A stretch of 33,104 bases of DNA from Hadarchaeum sp964343275 (lineage in GTDB: Archaea > Hadarchaeota > Hadarchaeia > Hadarchaeales > Hadarchaeaceae): the NCBI GenBank assembly GCA_964343275.1, contig CAYFIY010000015.1:1-33104 (forward strand), given 5' to 3'. The stretch's first letter is position 1, and the number at the start of each line of letters is the position of its first letter. Below the pieces are notes generated by a model. The model was not told the origin of the DNA, did no database searches, and worked only from the letters and a program-made list of their open reading frames with translations. The translations under genes and the position numbers were made by a program. Positions 1-7,620 of the stretch are shown here, in pieces.

Positions 1-100
1 TTCATGAACGCTTTCGATGAGATCCTAATAAAATGCGCCAGCGGCATTGGGCGTCTCGTTTACTAGGGCGGAACGATAGATTTCGAGGTGCCAATCGTAT

Positions 101-260
101 TATTGTTCCTTGCTTGGTTGCATTTATCTATTCGTTCGTACTGGATCAGGTAATGAATTACAATATATATTGGGAAAACGATAAACTCATGGTTACGTTA
201 CCTCCATTGCGGGGGTCTCGTAATCTCCTCACGTGGTTTTGTAGTGAGTTCCACGTGGGG
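101..260 (+). repeat. Dispersed ~160-bp element, copy A
   Basis: This stretch aligns, at roughly 80% identity with one 1-base gap, to the reverse complement of 26887-27048. The pair therefore forms a long-distance inverted repeat around 26.6 kb. Shared blocks include TATTGTTCCTTGCTTGGT, TTCGTTCGTA, GGGAAAACGATA and CCACGTGGGG. The right end is a hairpin (CCTCACGTGG/CCACGTGGGG, 14-base loop) followed by a T-rich run, like a terminator. Read on the minus strand, both copies keep GGAGGTAA then ATG and a short ORF starting MSLSFS, like a leader plus start codon of a lost gene. Substitutions show no clear third-codon bias, so I do not call it coding. It may be a mobile-element remnant or a structured leader. 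Confidence 0.75.
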
Positions 261-277
261 TTTTAAATTTAATATTC

Positions 278-302
278 TTAAATAAATCATAATATACGAG
301 GT
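278..302 (+). promoter_or_regulatory. TATA box and SD for the DUF7557-like gene
   Basis: An AT-rich TATA-like box (CTTAAATAAATC, about 278-289) lies about 27 bases before the ATG at 310. GAGGT at 298-302 is an SD with 7-base spacing. Both support the start at 310. Confidence 0.5.
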
Positions 303-309
303 CTAACTA

Positions 310-513
310 ATGACGTTGAAAAAAGACGAAACTATGATGAGGGTTAAGCGAAAGACTCTCAAGCGGCTTGAACCGTTTGGGAAGTTCGGCGAATCATACG
401 ATATGGTAATTAATCGACTAATTGATAAGGAGGAGAAACGTGCAAAGAAACGATACACGATGGTATTTAATCGACTAATTGATAAGGAGGAGAAACGTGC
501 AAAGAAACAATAA
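310..513 (+). CDS. DUF7557-like small antitoxin-type protein with internal duplication
   Basis: This 67-residue, very basic protein matches the pattern of archaeal DUF7557 proteins (antitoxin-like). Residues 9-35 have the form of a beta strand (MRVKRKTLKRLEPFGKFGE) followed by the SYDMVINRLIDKEE helix seen in ribbon-helix-helix/VapB-like antitoxins. Codons from 403 and from 460 are a near-perfect 57-base tandem duplication (49 aligned bases, one mismatch), so the C-terminal helix MVxNRLIDKEEKRAKK occurs twice in frame. The start has a good SD. No toxin ORF follows: two terminator-like hairpins come next, then a convergent gene. The family call is from sequence pattern; DNA binding is inference. 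Confidence 0.6.
   Translation: MTLKKDETMMRVKRKTLKRLEPFGKFGESYDMVINRLIDKEEKRAKKRYTMVFNRLIDKEEKRAKKQ
403..508 (+). repeat. 57-base in-frame tandem duplication
   Basis: Bases 403-451 and 460-508 are identical except for one position (ATGGTAATTAATC versus ATGGTATTTAATC). The period is 57 bases, exactly 19 codons. The near identity suggests a recent event. Confidence 0.9.
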
Positions 514-520
514 CAAAACT

Positions 521-596
521 GGTTCGAGGGCGAACCCAATATTTTAGTTTAGGAGTTAGGTCAAATGGATGTTAGGTTACTTGACCTAACTTTTTT
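521..596 (+). terminator. Two successive terminator hairpins after the DUF7557-like gene
   Basis: GGTTCG-AGGG-CGAACC (521-536) forms a 6-bp hairpin followed by an AT-rich stretch. GTTAGGTCAA (555-564) then pairs perfectly with TTGACCTAAC (581-590) and is followed directly by TTTTTT (591-596). The second hairpin overlaps the 3' end of the convergent gene that stops at 572, so it probably ends plus-strand transcription. Confidence 0.6.
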
Positions 597-847
597 CCTC
601 TGCGGAGTTCGATTACCACTGGATTTTCCTTATCGGGGCAAACAGGTCGTGCAACATTCTTATCCCTTAACCAGTCAATGTCCCCACCGAATCTCATCGC
701 TCTGACCGTGGGGAAAATAGCGTGAAAAAAAGAACCGCACATAGCTGGACACCTGTTCCCACTAAAATCAAATTCTTCGCCTTCCCTATGGCCGGAGCCA
801 CAATGTCCAGTTTGACTGATAATTTTTCCTTTTATTTCATATCCCAT
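572..847 (-). CDS. TIGR04076 family protein
   Basis: This 91-residue protein matches the TIGR04076 family, small cysteine-containing proteins of anaerobes with unknown biochemical role. Recognisable segments are the N-terminal MGYEIKGKIISQTGHCGSGH, the central CPAMCGSFFHAIFP, the FGGDIDW segment and the C-terminal VCPDKENPVVIELRR. Conserved Cys residues (Cys16, Cys33, Cys37, Cys70) could bind metal; this is inference. The start is supported by AGGGGGCG a few bases upstream and a TATA-like box near 885-895. Its promoter and first codons are duplicated at 1115-1222. Confidence 0.75.
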   Translation of the reverse strand: MGYEIKGKIISQTGHCGSGHREGEEFDFSGNRCPAMCGSFFHAIFPTVRAMRFGGDIDWLRDKNVARPVCPDKENPVVIELRRGKKLGQVT

Positions 848-930
848 TATATCGCCCCCTTAACAATTAGCTTTCTTGTTTAAAGACTTTAAATACTAAC
901 TTTAGTTTAGGATTTACGTTGAATGGATGT
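823..930 (-). repeat. Promoter-start duplication, copy 1 (parent)
   Basis: Bases 831-920 match 1123-1212 with five differences in 90, and weaker similarity extends to about 930/1222. On the minus strand the block contains, in order, AACTAAAGTTAGTATTTAAAG (upstream box plus TATA, 887-907), the SD AGGGGGCGA, ATG and the codons for MGYEI of the TIGR04076 gene. Confidence 0.9.
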
Positions 931-951
931 TAGGTTAAGTAAGTTGGAGTA

Positions 952-1101
952 TTATTCCTTATCCATCCTTTTCTGTTTCTTTCCCTCAGCCCATCTCTTC
1001 GTTTTTCCAGGATTGACGGTAGAACCTTTTGGTTTCACCCACCGATGGCTTCTCTTAATTTGAAATACGCCATGTTTATTTATTCTCGAAAGCCTACTCA
1101 T
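952..1101 (-). CDS. Small basic ORF behind a duplicated promoter
   Basis: This 49-codon ORF (MSRLSRINKHGVFQIKRSHR... ending KKQKRMDKE) encodes a very basic protein I do not recognise. Its ATG overlaps the TGA of a 13-codon upstream ORF (ATGA), the arrangement used for translational coupling. That upstream ORF begins with the duplicated promoter, SD and first codons of the TIGR04076 gene. It may be a gene that captured a promoter, a gene fragment fused by duplication, or non-coding. Confidence 0.35.
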   Translation of the reverse strand: MSRLSRINKHGVFQIKRSHRWVKPKGSTVNPGKTKRWAEGKKQKRMDKE

Positions 1102-1139
1102 AATACCCACGTCTCTTTTCCCTCTATTTCATATCCCAT
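1098..1139 (-). pseudogene. Truncated second copy of the TIGR04076 gene start
   Basis: The 13-codon reading frame MGYEIEGKETWVL shares its first eight residues (one change) with the TIGR04076 protein at 847, then diverges and stops at TGA. The upstream SD and promoter are copied too. It is either a gene remnant or a leader peptide for the ORF ending at 952. Confidence 0.5.
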
Positions 1140-1222
1140 TATGTCGCCCCCTTGACAATTAGCTTTCTTATTTAAAGACTTTAAATACTAACTTTAGTTT
1201 AGGATTTACGTCGAAGTGATGT
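1115..1222 (-). repeat. Promoter-start duplication, copy 2
   Basis: This is the second copy of the 823-930 block, about 94% identical over the central 90 bases. The direct repeats are 292 bases apart. Confidence 0.9.
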
Positions 1223-1227
1223 TCTAG

Positions 1228-1257
1228 CATGTACCTTTGATACCACTATGCCCGAAC
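1228..1257. repeat. 30-base dispersed repeat, copy 1
   Basis: CATGTACCTTTGATA followed by CTATGCCCGAAC matches 28426-28455 in the same orientation, 28 of 30 bases identical. A perfect 12-base palindrome GCCCGGCCGGGC follows at 1262-1273 and is not shared with the second copy. Confidence 0.75.
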
Positions 1258-1285
1258 TGGTGCCCGGCCGGGCGACCATAATTAA

Positions 1286-1303
1286 CATAAGTTTTTTTAA
1301 ACA
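1286..1303 (+). promoter_or_regulatory. TATA-type promoter of the molybdenum hydroxylase gene
   Basis: GTTTTTTTAAACATAC at 1291-1306 is a TATA-like box about 35 bases before the ATG at 1333. GGTGTAGG just before the start serves as the SD. Confidence 0.45.
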
Positions 1304-1332
1304 TACACCAAATCTAGAGTGTGGTGTAGGAT

Positions 1333-3597
1333 ATGGGTACGTTTAAACCACGGGGACTCTCAGAAGTGGGAAAAAGTCGCGCAAAGATAAATGCGCCATA
1401 CATCGTGAACGGGAGCGCCAGGTACGCGGCAGAAATAAAATTTCCCGGAATGTTGCACGCCAAAATTCTCAGGAGCCCATACCCCCATGCAAAGATAAAA
1501 ATGATTGACACTACCGAAGCCGAGAATCTCCCCGGCGTGGTGTCTGTAGTGACTCACAAGGATGCGCCAAAATTCATGTATAATTCGTCACACAATACTT
1601 CTGATGCAATTCCAAAAGATGAATACGTCTTAGCTGATAAAGCACGTTTTATTGGAGATAAGGTCGCTGCGGTAGCGGCTAGAGACAGTGATACCGCTGA
1701 GGAAGCGTTGGAACTGATAGAAGTTAAGTACGAGGAATTGCCTGCGATATTAGATCCCAGAAAGGCTATAGAGCCCGACGCCCCTAAAATCCACGAGTAC
1801 AAAGAAAACAACATCGCCAAACAATTTACAAACGAGTGGGGGGACATAGAGAAAGGATTCAAAGAAGCGGACATCATTTTCGAGGATGAATATTCTACTC
1901 AAGCAGCTCATCCCAGTCCAATAGAACCCCATGCATGTATATCATATTATAAATCCGGCAGGCTCGAAATTTGGTCGAATACTCAGGCGCCGCACCGATT
2001 TCTGCCTAAATTGGGCAATATCTTTAGCATTCCACGAAACAAAATCAGAATCCGCCAGCCGTTCATCGGTGGTGGCTTTGGCAACAAAATTGATAGTTAC
2101 CTAGAACCGGTTACCGCACTTTTGTCCATGAAAAGTGGGGCGCCGGTATTCATGGAATATACGCGCAAAGAACTGTTCTCCACGACATTCCCACGTCACC
2201 CCTCAGTCATTAAGTTGAAAATAGGAGTCAAGAGAGATGGCACCGTTAAATCAATAAATGTTAGAACAGTCATCGACGCCGGCGCATACGCTACTCAAAG
2301 TCCCGGCGTCTTAGGAAGCATGGTTTTTGGCAGCAAAAACATTACTGCTTTATACAAAACGTCAAACTTCAAACACGATGCCTATTGTGTTTATACAAAC
2401 AAAACCCCGTCAGGCGCCTTCAGGGGTTTTGGAAATGCACAAGGGGCCTTCGCCATAGAATCAATTTTGGATACCATGGCTGAAGAATTAGGAATCGATC
2501 CGTTAGAACTGCGATTAAAAAACGTCATCCGCAAGGGGGACATAGACCCGGCTTCCAAGTTAAAAATCAAGAGCTGCGGCATAGGAGAATGCGCTGAAAA
2601 AGTCGCGAGAGTCATTAGTTGGAAAAGGCACATGAGAGAGGACAAGAGCAAAAAAAGAAATGGTCGGGGAATGGCATGGGTGATGAACAATAGCGGAGTG
2701 GCCCGCACCTTTGATGAGACTTCCTCTGCCGAAGTAAAAATCCGCTCGGACGGGAAAATAAACCTAGTAACTTCTGTCGTGGACATCGGTCAAGGAATCA
2801 TGACAACGACAGCCCAGATAGCGGCTGAAGAGTTGGGGATCCAGATTAAGGACGTGGATGTCACCCAAGCTGACACGAATCAACCGGCCGACAGGGGCAC
2901 CTATGCCTCAGGGGGTGTGTACATTACCGGAGAGGCTGTAAGACGAGCGGCCGCTGACGCTAAAAGACAACTATTGAAAAAAGCGGCTTGGATCACGGGG
3001 GAAAAAGCTAAAAACCTTCTTATTGATAGGGGAAAAATCAAGATCATGGGGAAATCCAAGCGCAGCCTATCGATAGATGAGGTGATGAAAGGAGTCGAGG
3101 GAGGTGAGATTACTGGAAAATCAACCTTTACACCCAAATCAGACGCCCCGGTTTTTGGCGTGGCGGGTGCAGAGGTAGAAGTAGATGTTGAGACTGGTAA
3201 GGTAACTCCGAAGATACTTGTATACGCTCACGACCTGGGCAAAGCTATCAATCCTGCAATCGCCGAGGGCCAGATGGAAGGCGGAATGGTCCAAGGAATT
3301 GGGTACGCATTGACGGAAGAACTAACTTGGGATAGAAAGACCGGAAAAATGCTTAACCAGGGATTCGTAGACTATAAAATACTAAATGCAAGTGATATCC
3401 CAAAAATCGTTACCGTGATAGTCGAGACCGGAGAACCAACCGGACCTTACATGGCCAAAGGAGTAGGGGAACCGCCTTTGATACCAATCGCCCCAGCCAT
3501 TGCGAACGCCGTCTACAACGCGGTGGGGGTGAGAATTAAACAGCTCCCCATTACGTCCGAAAAACTACTAAAAGAATTGAAGAGAATCCACGATTAA
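1333..3597 (+). CDS. Xanthine dehydrogenase/CO dehydrogenase family molybdenum-binding subunit
   Basis: This 754-residue protein is the large, molybdopterin-binding subunit of the xanthine oxidase (molybdenum hydroxylase) family. The a/b hammerhead domain occupies roughly residues 15-125 (GSARYAAEIKFPGMLHAKIL). Cofactor loops are FIGGGFGNK (244-252) and PSGAFRGFGNAQ (359-370). The catalytic glutamate lies in GVGEPPLIP (Glu713), and Gln218 matches the conserved cofactor Gln. Length fits the family. Members hydroxylate purines, other N-heterocycles or aldehydes, or oxidise CO; the CO-type VAYRCSFR active loop is absent (AFRGFG instead), so a hydroxylase is more likely. The FAD and 2Fe-2S partner subunits are not in this window, so electron transfer must involve proteins encoded elsewhere. 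The substrate is unknown. Confidence 0.92.
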   Translation: MGTFKPRGLSEVGKSRAKINAPYIVNGSARYAAEIKFPGMLHAKILRSPYPHAKIKMIDTTEAENLPGVVSVVTHKDAPKFMYNSSHNTSDAIPKDEYVLADKARFIGDKVAAVAARDSDTAEEALELIEVKYEELPAILDPRKAIEPDAPKIHEYKENNIAKQFTNEWGDIEKGFKEADIIFEDEYSTQAAHPSPIEPHACISYYKSGRLEIWSNTQAPHRFLPKLGNIFSIPRNKIRIRQPFIGGGFGNKIDSYLEPVTALLSMKSGAPVFMEYTRKELFSTTFPRHPSVIKLKIGVKRDGTVKSINVRTVIDAGAYATQSPGVLGSMVFGSKNITALYKTSNFKHDAYCVYTNKTPSGAFRGFGNAQGAFAIESILDTMAEELGIDPLELRLKNVIRKGDIDPASKLKIKSCGIGECAEKVARVISWKRHMREDKSKKRNGRGMAWVMNNSGVARTFDETSSAEVKIRSDGKINLVTSVVDIGQGIMTTTAQIAAEELGIQIKDVDVTQADTNQPADRGTYASGGVYITGEAVRRAAADAKRQLLKKAAWITGEKAKNLLIDRGKIKIMGKSKRSLSIDEVMKGVEGGEITGKSTFTPKSDAPVFGVAGAEVEVDVETGKVTPKILVYAHDLGKAINPAIAEGQMEGGMVQGIGYALTEELTWDRKTGKMLNQGFVDYKILNASDIPKIVTVIVETGEPTGPYMAKGVGEPPLIPIAPAIANAVYNAVGVRIKQLPITSEKLLKELKRIHD

Positions 3598-3654
3598 ATC
3601 TTTTAACATCCCACGCCCACCACTCAACCATTGAAAATATCCTCCATCCTCTCC

Positions 3655-3677
3655 GGCTTTATCAAGTCCATAAAGCC
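3655..3677. other. Hairpin between convergent genes
   Basis: GGCTTTAT and ATAAAGCC form a perfect 8-bp inverted repeat with a 7-base loop in the 162-base gap between two converging genes. A role in termination is possible but unproven. Confidence 0.4.
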
Positions 3678-3729
3678 AAATCATTTATACGATGGCGTGT
3701 AGTACGCACACTTATAATTGAGTTCCTAG

Positions 3730-3744
3730 AAAAAATTAAAAAAA
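3730..3744 (-). terminator. Oligo-T terminator of the amidohydrolase gene
   Basis: On the minus strand TTTTTTTAATTTTTT lies about 15 bases after the stop at 3760, the usual archaeal U-rich termination signal. Confidence 0.55.
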
Positions 3745-3759
3745 TGCTTTAATTTACGT

Positions 3760-5112
3760 TTAAGTTAATGGCCAATGCCACTCGACCTCATGTCCTGCTC
3801 TTTCTTTGACTCCTTCGGCCTTCTTTTTTGCCTCTTTGATTATCTTGGCTTCGTCCATGGTCTTTACCACTCTATTTTCCATGATAACCTTGCCGTTAAC
3901 AATGACGGTATCCACGTCGCTCCCCCGCACACGAGCGACGATATCAAAAATTGGGTTTATCGTTGGCACCAATCTGGGATTATTCAGATTTACAATGATT
4001 AGGTCCGCTTTCTTTCCTTGTTCTATCGATCCTGTTTCCTTATCCCACATAAGGGCCTTGGCGCCGTTAATTGTCGCCATCTCTATAATCCGCTCGTTAT
4101 ACAATAACGTTAAATCACGCCTTGGAGATCTGTTCTGAAGTATATTTTCCATTTGCATGATATCAAAAATATCGTTGGTCAAGTGTCCTCCGTCAGCTCC
4201 CAACGCGACGTTAATCCCCATCTCCAGCATATCTTTGACCTTCGCATCGTAGCCCCTTGAGGGGCAGTGGACAACATTCGTGTTCGTTTCCATTATTATC
4301 TTCATGTCAATTCCGGTTAGGTACGTGCAATGATTGAAGTCGACATTGGAACCAACCCATCCTATCGAATGCAAAAACTCTACCGGAGACAATCCGTATT
4401 TAGTCCATATTGGTTCAGCGTCCAGTTGTGGCCACTCAGCTACGTGGGTAGTAATACCAACACCGTGCCCCTTGGCGATTGTAGCGAGTTCTTTGAAGCT
4501 TTCAACTGAGGGAGCTCTTTCGGGTTGAGCGGCAAACCAAACCTTCAATCGGTCGTCTGCCTTGCCATGCCACTTCTTAATCTCCTTTTTCATGTCTTCA
4601 ATGCTCTCATTTTTTCCGCTCGGCAAATCGGGCGTTTCTATCAATCTGCCCAACACGCCCCTTATGCCCGACTTGTCAACAATTCCAGCAAGGTCATCAA
4701 CATTGCCGCCTTGTCCCCAGTCGCAAAAGCCCACAACCCCGGATTTTATGTATTCTAAACAATTTAGAGCCATAGCAGCTCTAAAATCATCACGATTGTA
4801 AACTTCTAACAAGGGATAACCGAAGGTAAACCTAGCACCTGAGCGTTGCCTTCTGGGAATCATCCACAGACCTCGGATTATAGGTTGTCCACAATGCGCG
4901 TGACAGTCGAACAGGCCCGGCATGACGAGCTTGTCCTTGGCGTCTATCGTCTCAGCCTGTGGGTACTTACGCTCAAGATCGGAAGATTTGCCGACCTCGA
5001 CTATCTCCATGCCATCTATGGCAACAGCTCCGTCACGAATAACTCTACGATTAGAATCAACAGTTATAACATATTTGGAATCTTTAATCAAAAGGTTGAC
5101 CATACATAACAT
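3760..5112 (-). CDS. Amidohydrolase (SsnA/cytosine-guanine deaminase-like, AtzA/TrzN-type)
   Basis: This 450-residue cytosolic metallohydrolase belongs to the amidohydrolase superfamily branch containing guanine deaminase, SsnA, AtzA/TrzN and MTA/SAH deaminases. Metal ligands are His71 and His73 in DCHAHCG, His223 in TTHVAE, His261 in FNHCTYL and Asp307 in LGADGGH. Beta-sandwich ends (residues 1-65 and about 370-430, KKADLIIVNLNNP) flank the TIM barrel. It probably deaminates or dechlorinates an N-heterocycle or hydrolyses a related amide; the exact substrate cannot be read. It converges on the molybdenum hydroxylase gene, which together suggest N-heterocycle breakdown. ATG at 5112 is given; the ATG three codons later (MVNLLIKDSKYV) fits the family start equally well. 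Confidence 0.88.
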   Translation of the reverse strand: MLCMVNLLIKDSKYVITVDSNRRVIRDGAVAIDGMEIVEVGKSSDLERKYPQAETIDAKDKLVMPGLFDCHAHCGQPIIRGLWMIPRRQRSGARFTFGYPLLEVYNRDDFRAAMALNCLEYIKSGVVGFCDWGQGGNVDDLAGIVDKSGIRGVLGRLIETPDLPSGKNESIEDMKKEIKKWHGKADDRLKVWFAAQPERAPSVESFKELATIAKGHGVGITTHVAEWPQLDAEPIWTKYGLSPVEFLHSIGWVGSNVDFNHCTYLTGIDMKIIMETNTNVVHCPSRGYDAKVKDMLEMGINVALGADGGHLTNDIFDIMQMENILQNRSPRRDLTLLYNERIIEMATINGAKALMWDKETGSIEQGKKADLIIVNLNNPRLVPTINPIFDIVARVRGSDVDTVIVNGKVIMENRVVKTMDEAKIIKEAKKKAEGVKERAGHEVEWHWPLT

Positions 5113-5129
5113 CCATTTTGTATTTTAAT

Positions 5130-5186
5130 CCATGTCTAGATGTTATAACCATGTCTACTCTATTTATAAAGAGTACTTAATACTCT
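5130..5186 (-). promoter_or_regulatory. Promoter and operator-like repeats of the amidohydrolase gene
   Basis: Upstream of the start are two direct 9-mers CCATGTCTA (5130-5138, 5149-5157; 19 bases apart), then a TATA-like box TATTTATAAA (5161-5170). A perfect dyad AGAGTA-CTTAA-TACTCT (5170-5186) abuts the TATA box on its upstream side. This layout is typical of a regulated archaeal promoter, but no regulator is identified. Confidence 0.45.
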
Positions 5187-5215
5187 GGATTCCTTACTTA
5201 TTTAAATTAACACAG

Positions 5216-5237
5216 TAAAAAAAATAAAAAAAATAAG
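5216..5237 (-). terminator. Oligo-T terminator after the substrate-binding protein gene
   Basis: On the minus strand two T8 runs separated by one A lie about 60 bases after the stop at 5297. Confidence 0.55.
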
Positions 5238-5296
5238 GGATGGGATTGCGTCCCTCGTCGTCCCATCCTCGCGTATTCTATAAGCATCCGAATGCT

Positions 5297-6331
5297 TTAA
5301 TATGCGACTCCTTCTGGGAGAAATTCATTTGTATATACATCACTTGGGGAAAAGTCAATATCGAGATCATAGAGTCCAGCGGTATATTCAAATACATTTT
5401 GCCATGGCGCCTCATCTGCCCAGCCTAATCCTTTTTCTGCAGTCACGTCGTCATAGAACAAACCTAGATAATAATCAGCCTGCGCTAAATTTACTTGGTG
5501 TTGTTGTTCATTATCTCCTGGATTAGCTTCTGGAACGTGCTTGTAAAATGCTTGCATCGCCTCTTCAGGGTTTTCCAACGCATATTTTATTCCCCTGAGA
5601 TGCGCTCTCAAGAACCTTCTGACCACATCCGGGTTTTCCTCGATATATGTAGATCTAGCAGCATAACCGTTGCCATAGAGTTGAAGGCCAGTGTCTGCAT
5701 AATTCCAAAAACCGATATCAAGACCAGCTGATGCTCTTATTTGTGGAACATAAGAACCGGGACCAAACATAGCGTCAACATCTCCCGCAACGAGAATCGG
5801 AATTCTCATCGCTGGGTCGACTTCCCGGATTGTCACTGTTGCCGGATCTATACCATTAATCGCTGCCCATCCCGGAAATAGATTTGCCTCCGCTGAACCA
5901 GTCGCACCGCTAATTGCTTTTCCTTCTAAATCCTTGATCTCCGATATACCCTTGTCTTTGCGATATATGATACCATGACCTCCATCTCTTTCTCTCTGTG
6001 CCACCATTATGATATCATAACCTCGCTCTGTCGCCAGTACAGTTGTGATTGCAGATGGACATGCAATATCGACTTCATTTGCTTCGAGAGCTGCTGTAGT
6101 GGTCGCTACCCCTCTACCTCCTGTCATAATAACATCGAGCCCTTCTTCCTCATAGTATCCTTTTTCAATAGGTATATACAGGTAAGCTGCAGTGGGACTT
6201 GATACAAGCCAGTTCCACATAAATTTGACTTCTGCCCTTTCTACTGGTTGAGTAGACCATGAGATATAAGTTATAGCACTTGCAACTACGACTACAACTA
6301 CGATAATCCCCAAGATAGCTTTAGTCTTCAA
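5297..6331 (-). CDS. ABC transporter substrate-binding protein (NMT1/THI5, SsuA/TauA-like)
   Basis: This 344-residue extracellular binding protein is of the NMT1/THI5-like family used for sulfonates, taurine, nitrate, pyrimidine precursors and aromatic acids. Residues 1-25 (KAILGIIVVVVVVASAITYI) form a signal peptide or membrane anchor. Family features follow: an early SSPTAAYLYIPIEKGYYEEEGLDV, then EANEVDIACPSAITTVLATERGYDI, and a late NPDVVRRFLRAHLRGIKYA. The start is TTG at 6331, supported by GGAGGGG seven bases upstream. The gene is divergent from its presumed permease and ATPase partners. The ligand is unknown; the neighbouring amidohydrolase and molybdenum hydroxylase hint at an N-heterocycle, the TauE gene at a sulfonate. 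Confidence 0.88.
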   Translation of the reverse strand: MKTKAILGIIVVVVVVASAITYISWSTQPVERAEVKFMWNWLVSSPTAAYLYIPIEKGYYEEEGLDVIMTGGRGVATTTAALEANEVDIACPSAITTVLATERGYDIIMVAQRERDGGHGIIYRKDKGISEIKDLEGKAISGATGSAEANLFPGWAAINGIDPATVTIREVDPAMRIPILVAGDVDAMFGPGSYVPQIRASAGLDIGFWNYADTGLQLYGNGYAARSTYIEENPDVVRRFLRAHLRGIKYALENPEEAMQAFYKHVPEANPGDNEQQHQVNLAQADYYLGLFYDDVTAEKGLGWADEAPWQNVFEYTAGLYDLDIDFSPSDVYTNEFLPEGVAY

Positions 6332-6782
6332 TTAATACCCCTCCTTTTTAGTGTCCGTAAAAAAATTACCAAGCAGTTCTTTTAAATCTTTTGGTAACCA
6401 TAAATTACGTTTAACGCTCTAATTTACCTCCATTCTCTTTACAATCCGGTAATCGACTTTTTTTAAAAAGTGGTCGAAGATTAGTAATTTTTACAGATGA
6501 GGGAACCCCATCTTGAACTTGGTCCGGCTCTCCGCACTAAACCAAGCACTGATACGGTCCTTGAAGTGTCCCATTTAGATTAGGTAACCTCCATCATCTC
6601 GATGTCGTACGCAGAGTAGAAGAATTGTTATTGCTCAGCGCGCTGGTCTAAGTATCGATGCCAAAAAAAGCTGCTGGTTTTCAAAAAATCAGGGCTTTCG
6701 ACTCGTGAATTCCGAGTAACATCTGATCCGAGAAAGATTTATAAGAATCGGTACTTTTTAGTTAAAACGAGGATGATGGTTG
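6332..6782. other. 451-base divergent intergenic region
   Basis: This gap separates the binding-protein gene (minus) from the permease gene (plus). A minus-strand TATA-like box AAGATTTAAAAG lies at 6379-6391 and a plus-strand box GATTTATAAG at 6736-6745. An imperfect inverted repeat built on TCGAC/GTCGA (6453-6457, 6473-6477) surrounds a T/A-rich centre and could be an operator. A 28-codon frame from 6497 to 6583 has no recognisable product. I see no RNA gene. Confidence 0.5.
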
Positions 6783-7562
6783 ATGCCCATAAATAATACA
6801 ATGGGTAGAATCCGCGCTCAAAAATATCGTGTTTTTGCTTTCCTATTTATATTAATTGGAATTGTATTTTGGGAGTTAAGCGTTAGAGCATTAAAAATAA
6901 ATATATTCGTGCTCCCACCACCTTCCTCGATTATTTCAGCATTTTTTGCTAAAGGACCATTTATTTTCTTGGGACACCTCTGGGTTACAACCGCTGAAAG
7001 CGTGGCAGGGTTTTTATTGGGGACTGGGGTTGGCTTCGGCTTGGCGATTGTTCTGACTTATTCCGCTTTTTTTAGAAATGCTTTCACCCCAATATTAGTC
7101 TATATACAGACAGTGCCCAAAATAGCACTTGCCCCCATAATTGTGGTGTGGTTTGGGCTAGGGTTCTCTTCTAAGCTAGTGATTACCTTCCTCCTTGTAT
7201 TTTTTACACAGATGGTTAATAGCATGGCAGGGATGCTTATCGCGTCCGAAATGGAGTGTTTGGCTCGTTCCTTCAAAGCTAGCAAGTGGCAGATTATGCG
7301 GGGAATACGTATTCCTCACTCGCTCCCTTCTACGTTTGCCGGCATGAAAATCGGGGCGACCCTAGCCGTTATTGGAGCAGTTGTCGCTGAATTTGTTGGA
7401 TCTGAAGCAGGATTGGGCTGGCTCATAATGACATTCCAACAATATCTAGATATGCCATCGATGTTTGTCGCGATATTATTATTGGGAGCTTTAGGATATG
7501 TTTTCTTCCAGGCAATTGCTCAGGCGGAAAAAATCGCCATACCTTGGTATTTACACACATGA
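6783..7562 (+). CDS. ABC transporter permease (SsuC/TauC-like)
   Basis: This membrane protein of about 259 residues is the permease partner in NMT1-type importers. About six hydrophobic helices are visible (for example AFLFILIGIVFWELSVRAL and AVIGAVVAEFVG). The cytoplasmic EAA coupling loop is EMECLARSFKASKWQIMRGI followed by RIPHSLPSTFAGMKIG. I chose ATG at 6783 over the preceding TTG codon because GAGGATGATGG stands just upstream and the N-terminus remains normal. The ATPase gene follows after 58 bases, so they likely form one transcript. Confidence 0.88.
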   Translation: MPINNTMGRIRAQKYRVFAFLFILIGIVFWELSVRALKINIFVLPPPSSIISAFFAKGPFIFLGHLWVTTAESVAGFLLGTGVGFGLAIVLTYSAFFRNAFTPILVYIQTVPKIALAPIIVVWFGLGFSSKLVITFLLVFFTQMVNSMAGMLIASEMECLARSFKASKWQIMRGIRIPHSLPSTFAGMKIGATLAVIGAVVAEFVGSEAGLGWLIMTFQQYLDMPSMFVAILLLGALGYVFFQAIAQAEKIAIPWYLHT

Positions 7563-7620
7563 AGGAGTGATAAGCTAGTTAGAGTTGGACTCATGAAGTT
7601 CTTAGGGGTGGAAAGTTTAC

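Noticed and set aside
1..66. Frame ending FMNAFDEILIKCASGIGRLVY at the left edge, possible tail of an upstream gene
   Set aside because: Only 21 residues, no recognisable family and nothing upstream to support it.
33..266. 77-codon plus-strand frame through repeat copy A
   Set aside because: Copy B breaks the frame, substitutions show no third-position bias, and there is no SD; it is better explained as part of the dispersed element.
6497..6583. 28-codon frame in the divergent ABC intergenic region
   Set aside because: Too short, no SD and no recognised product.
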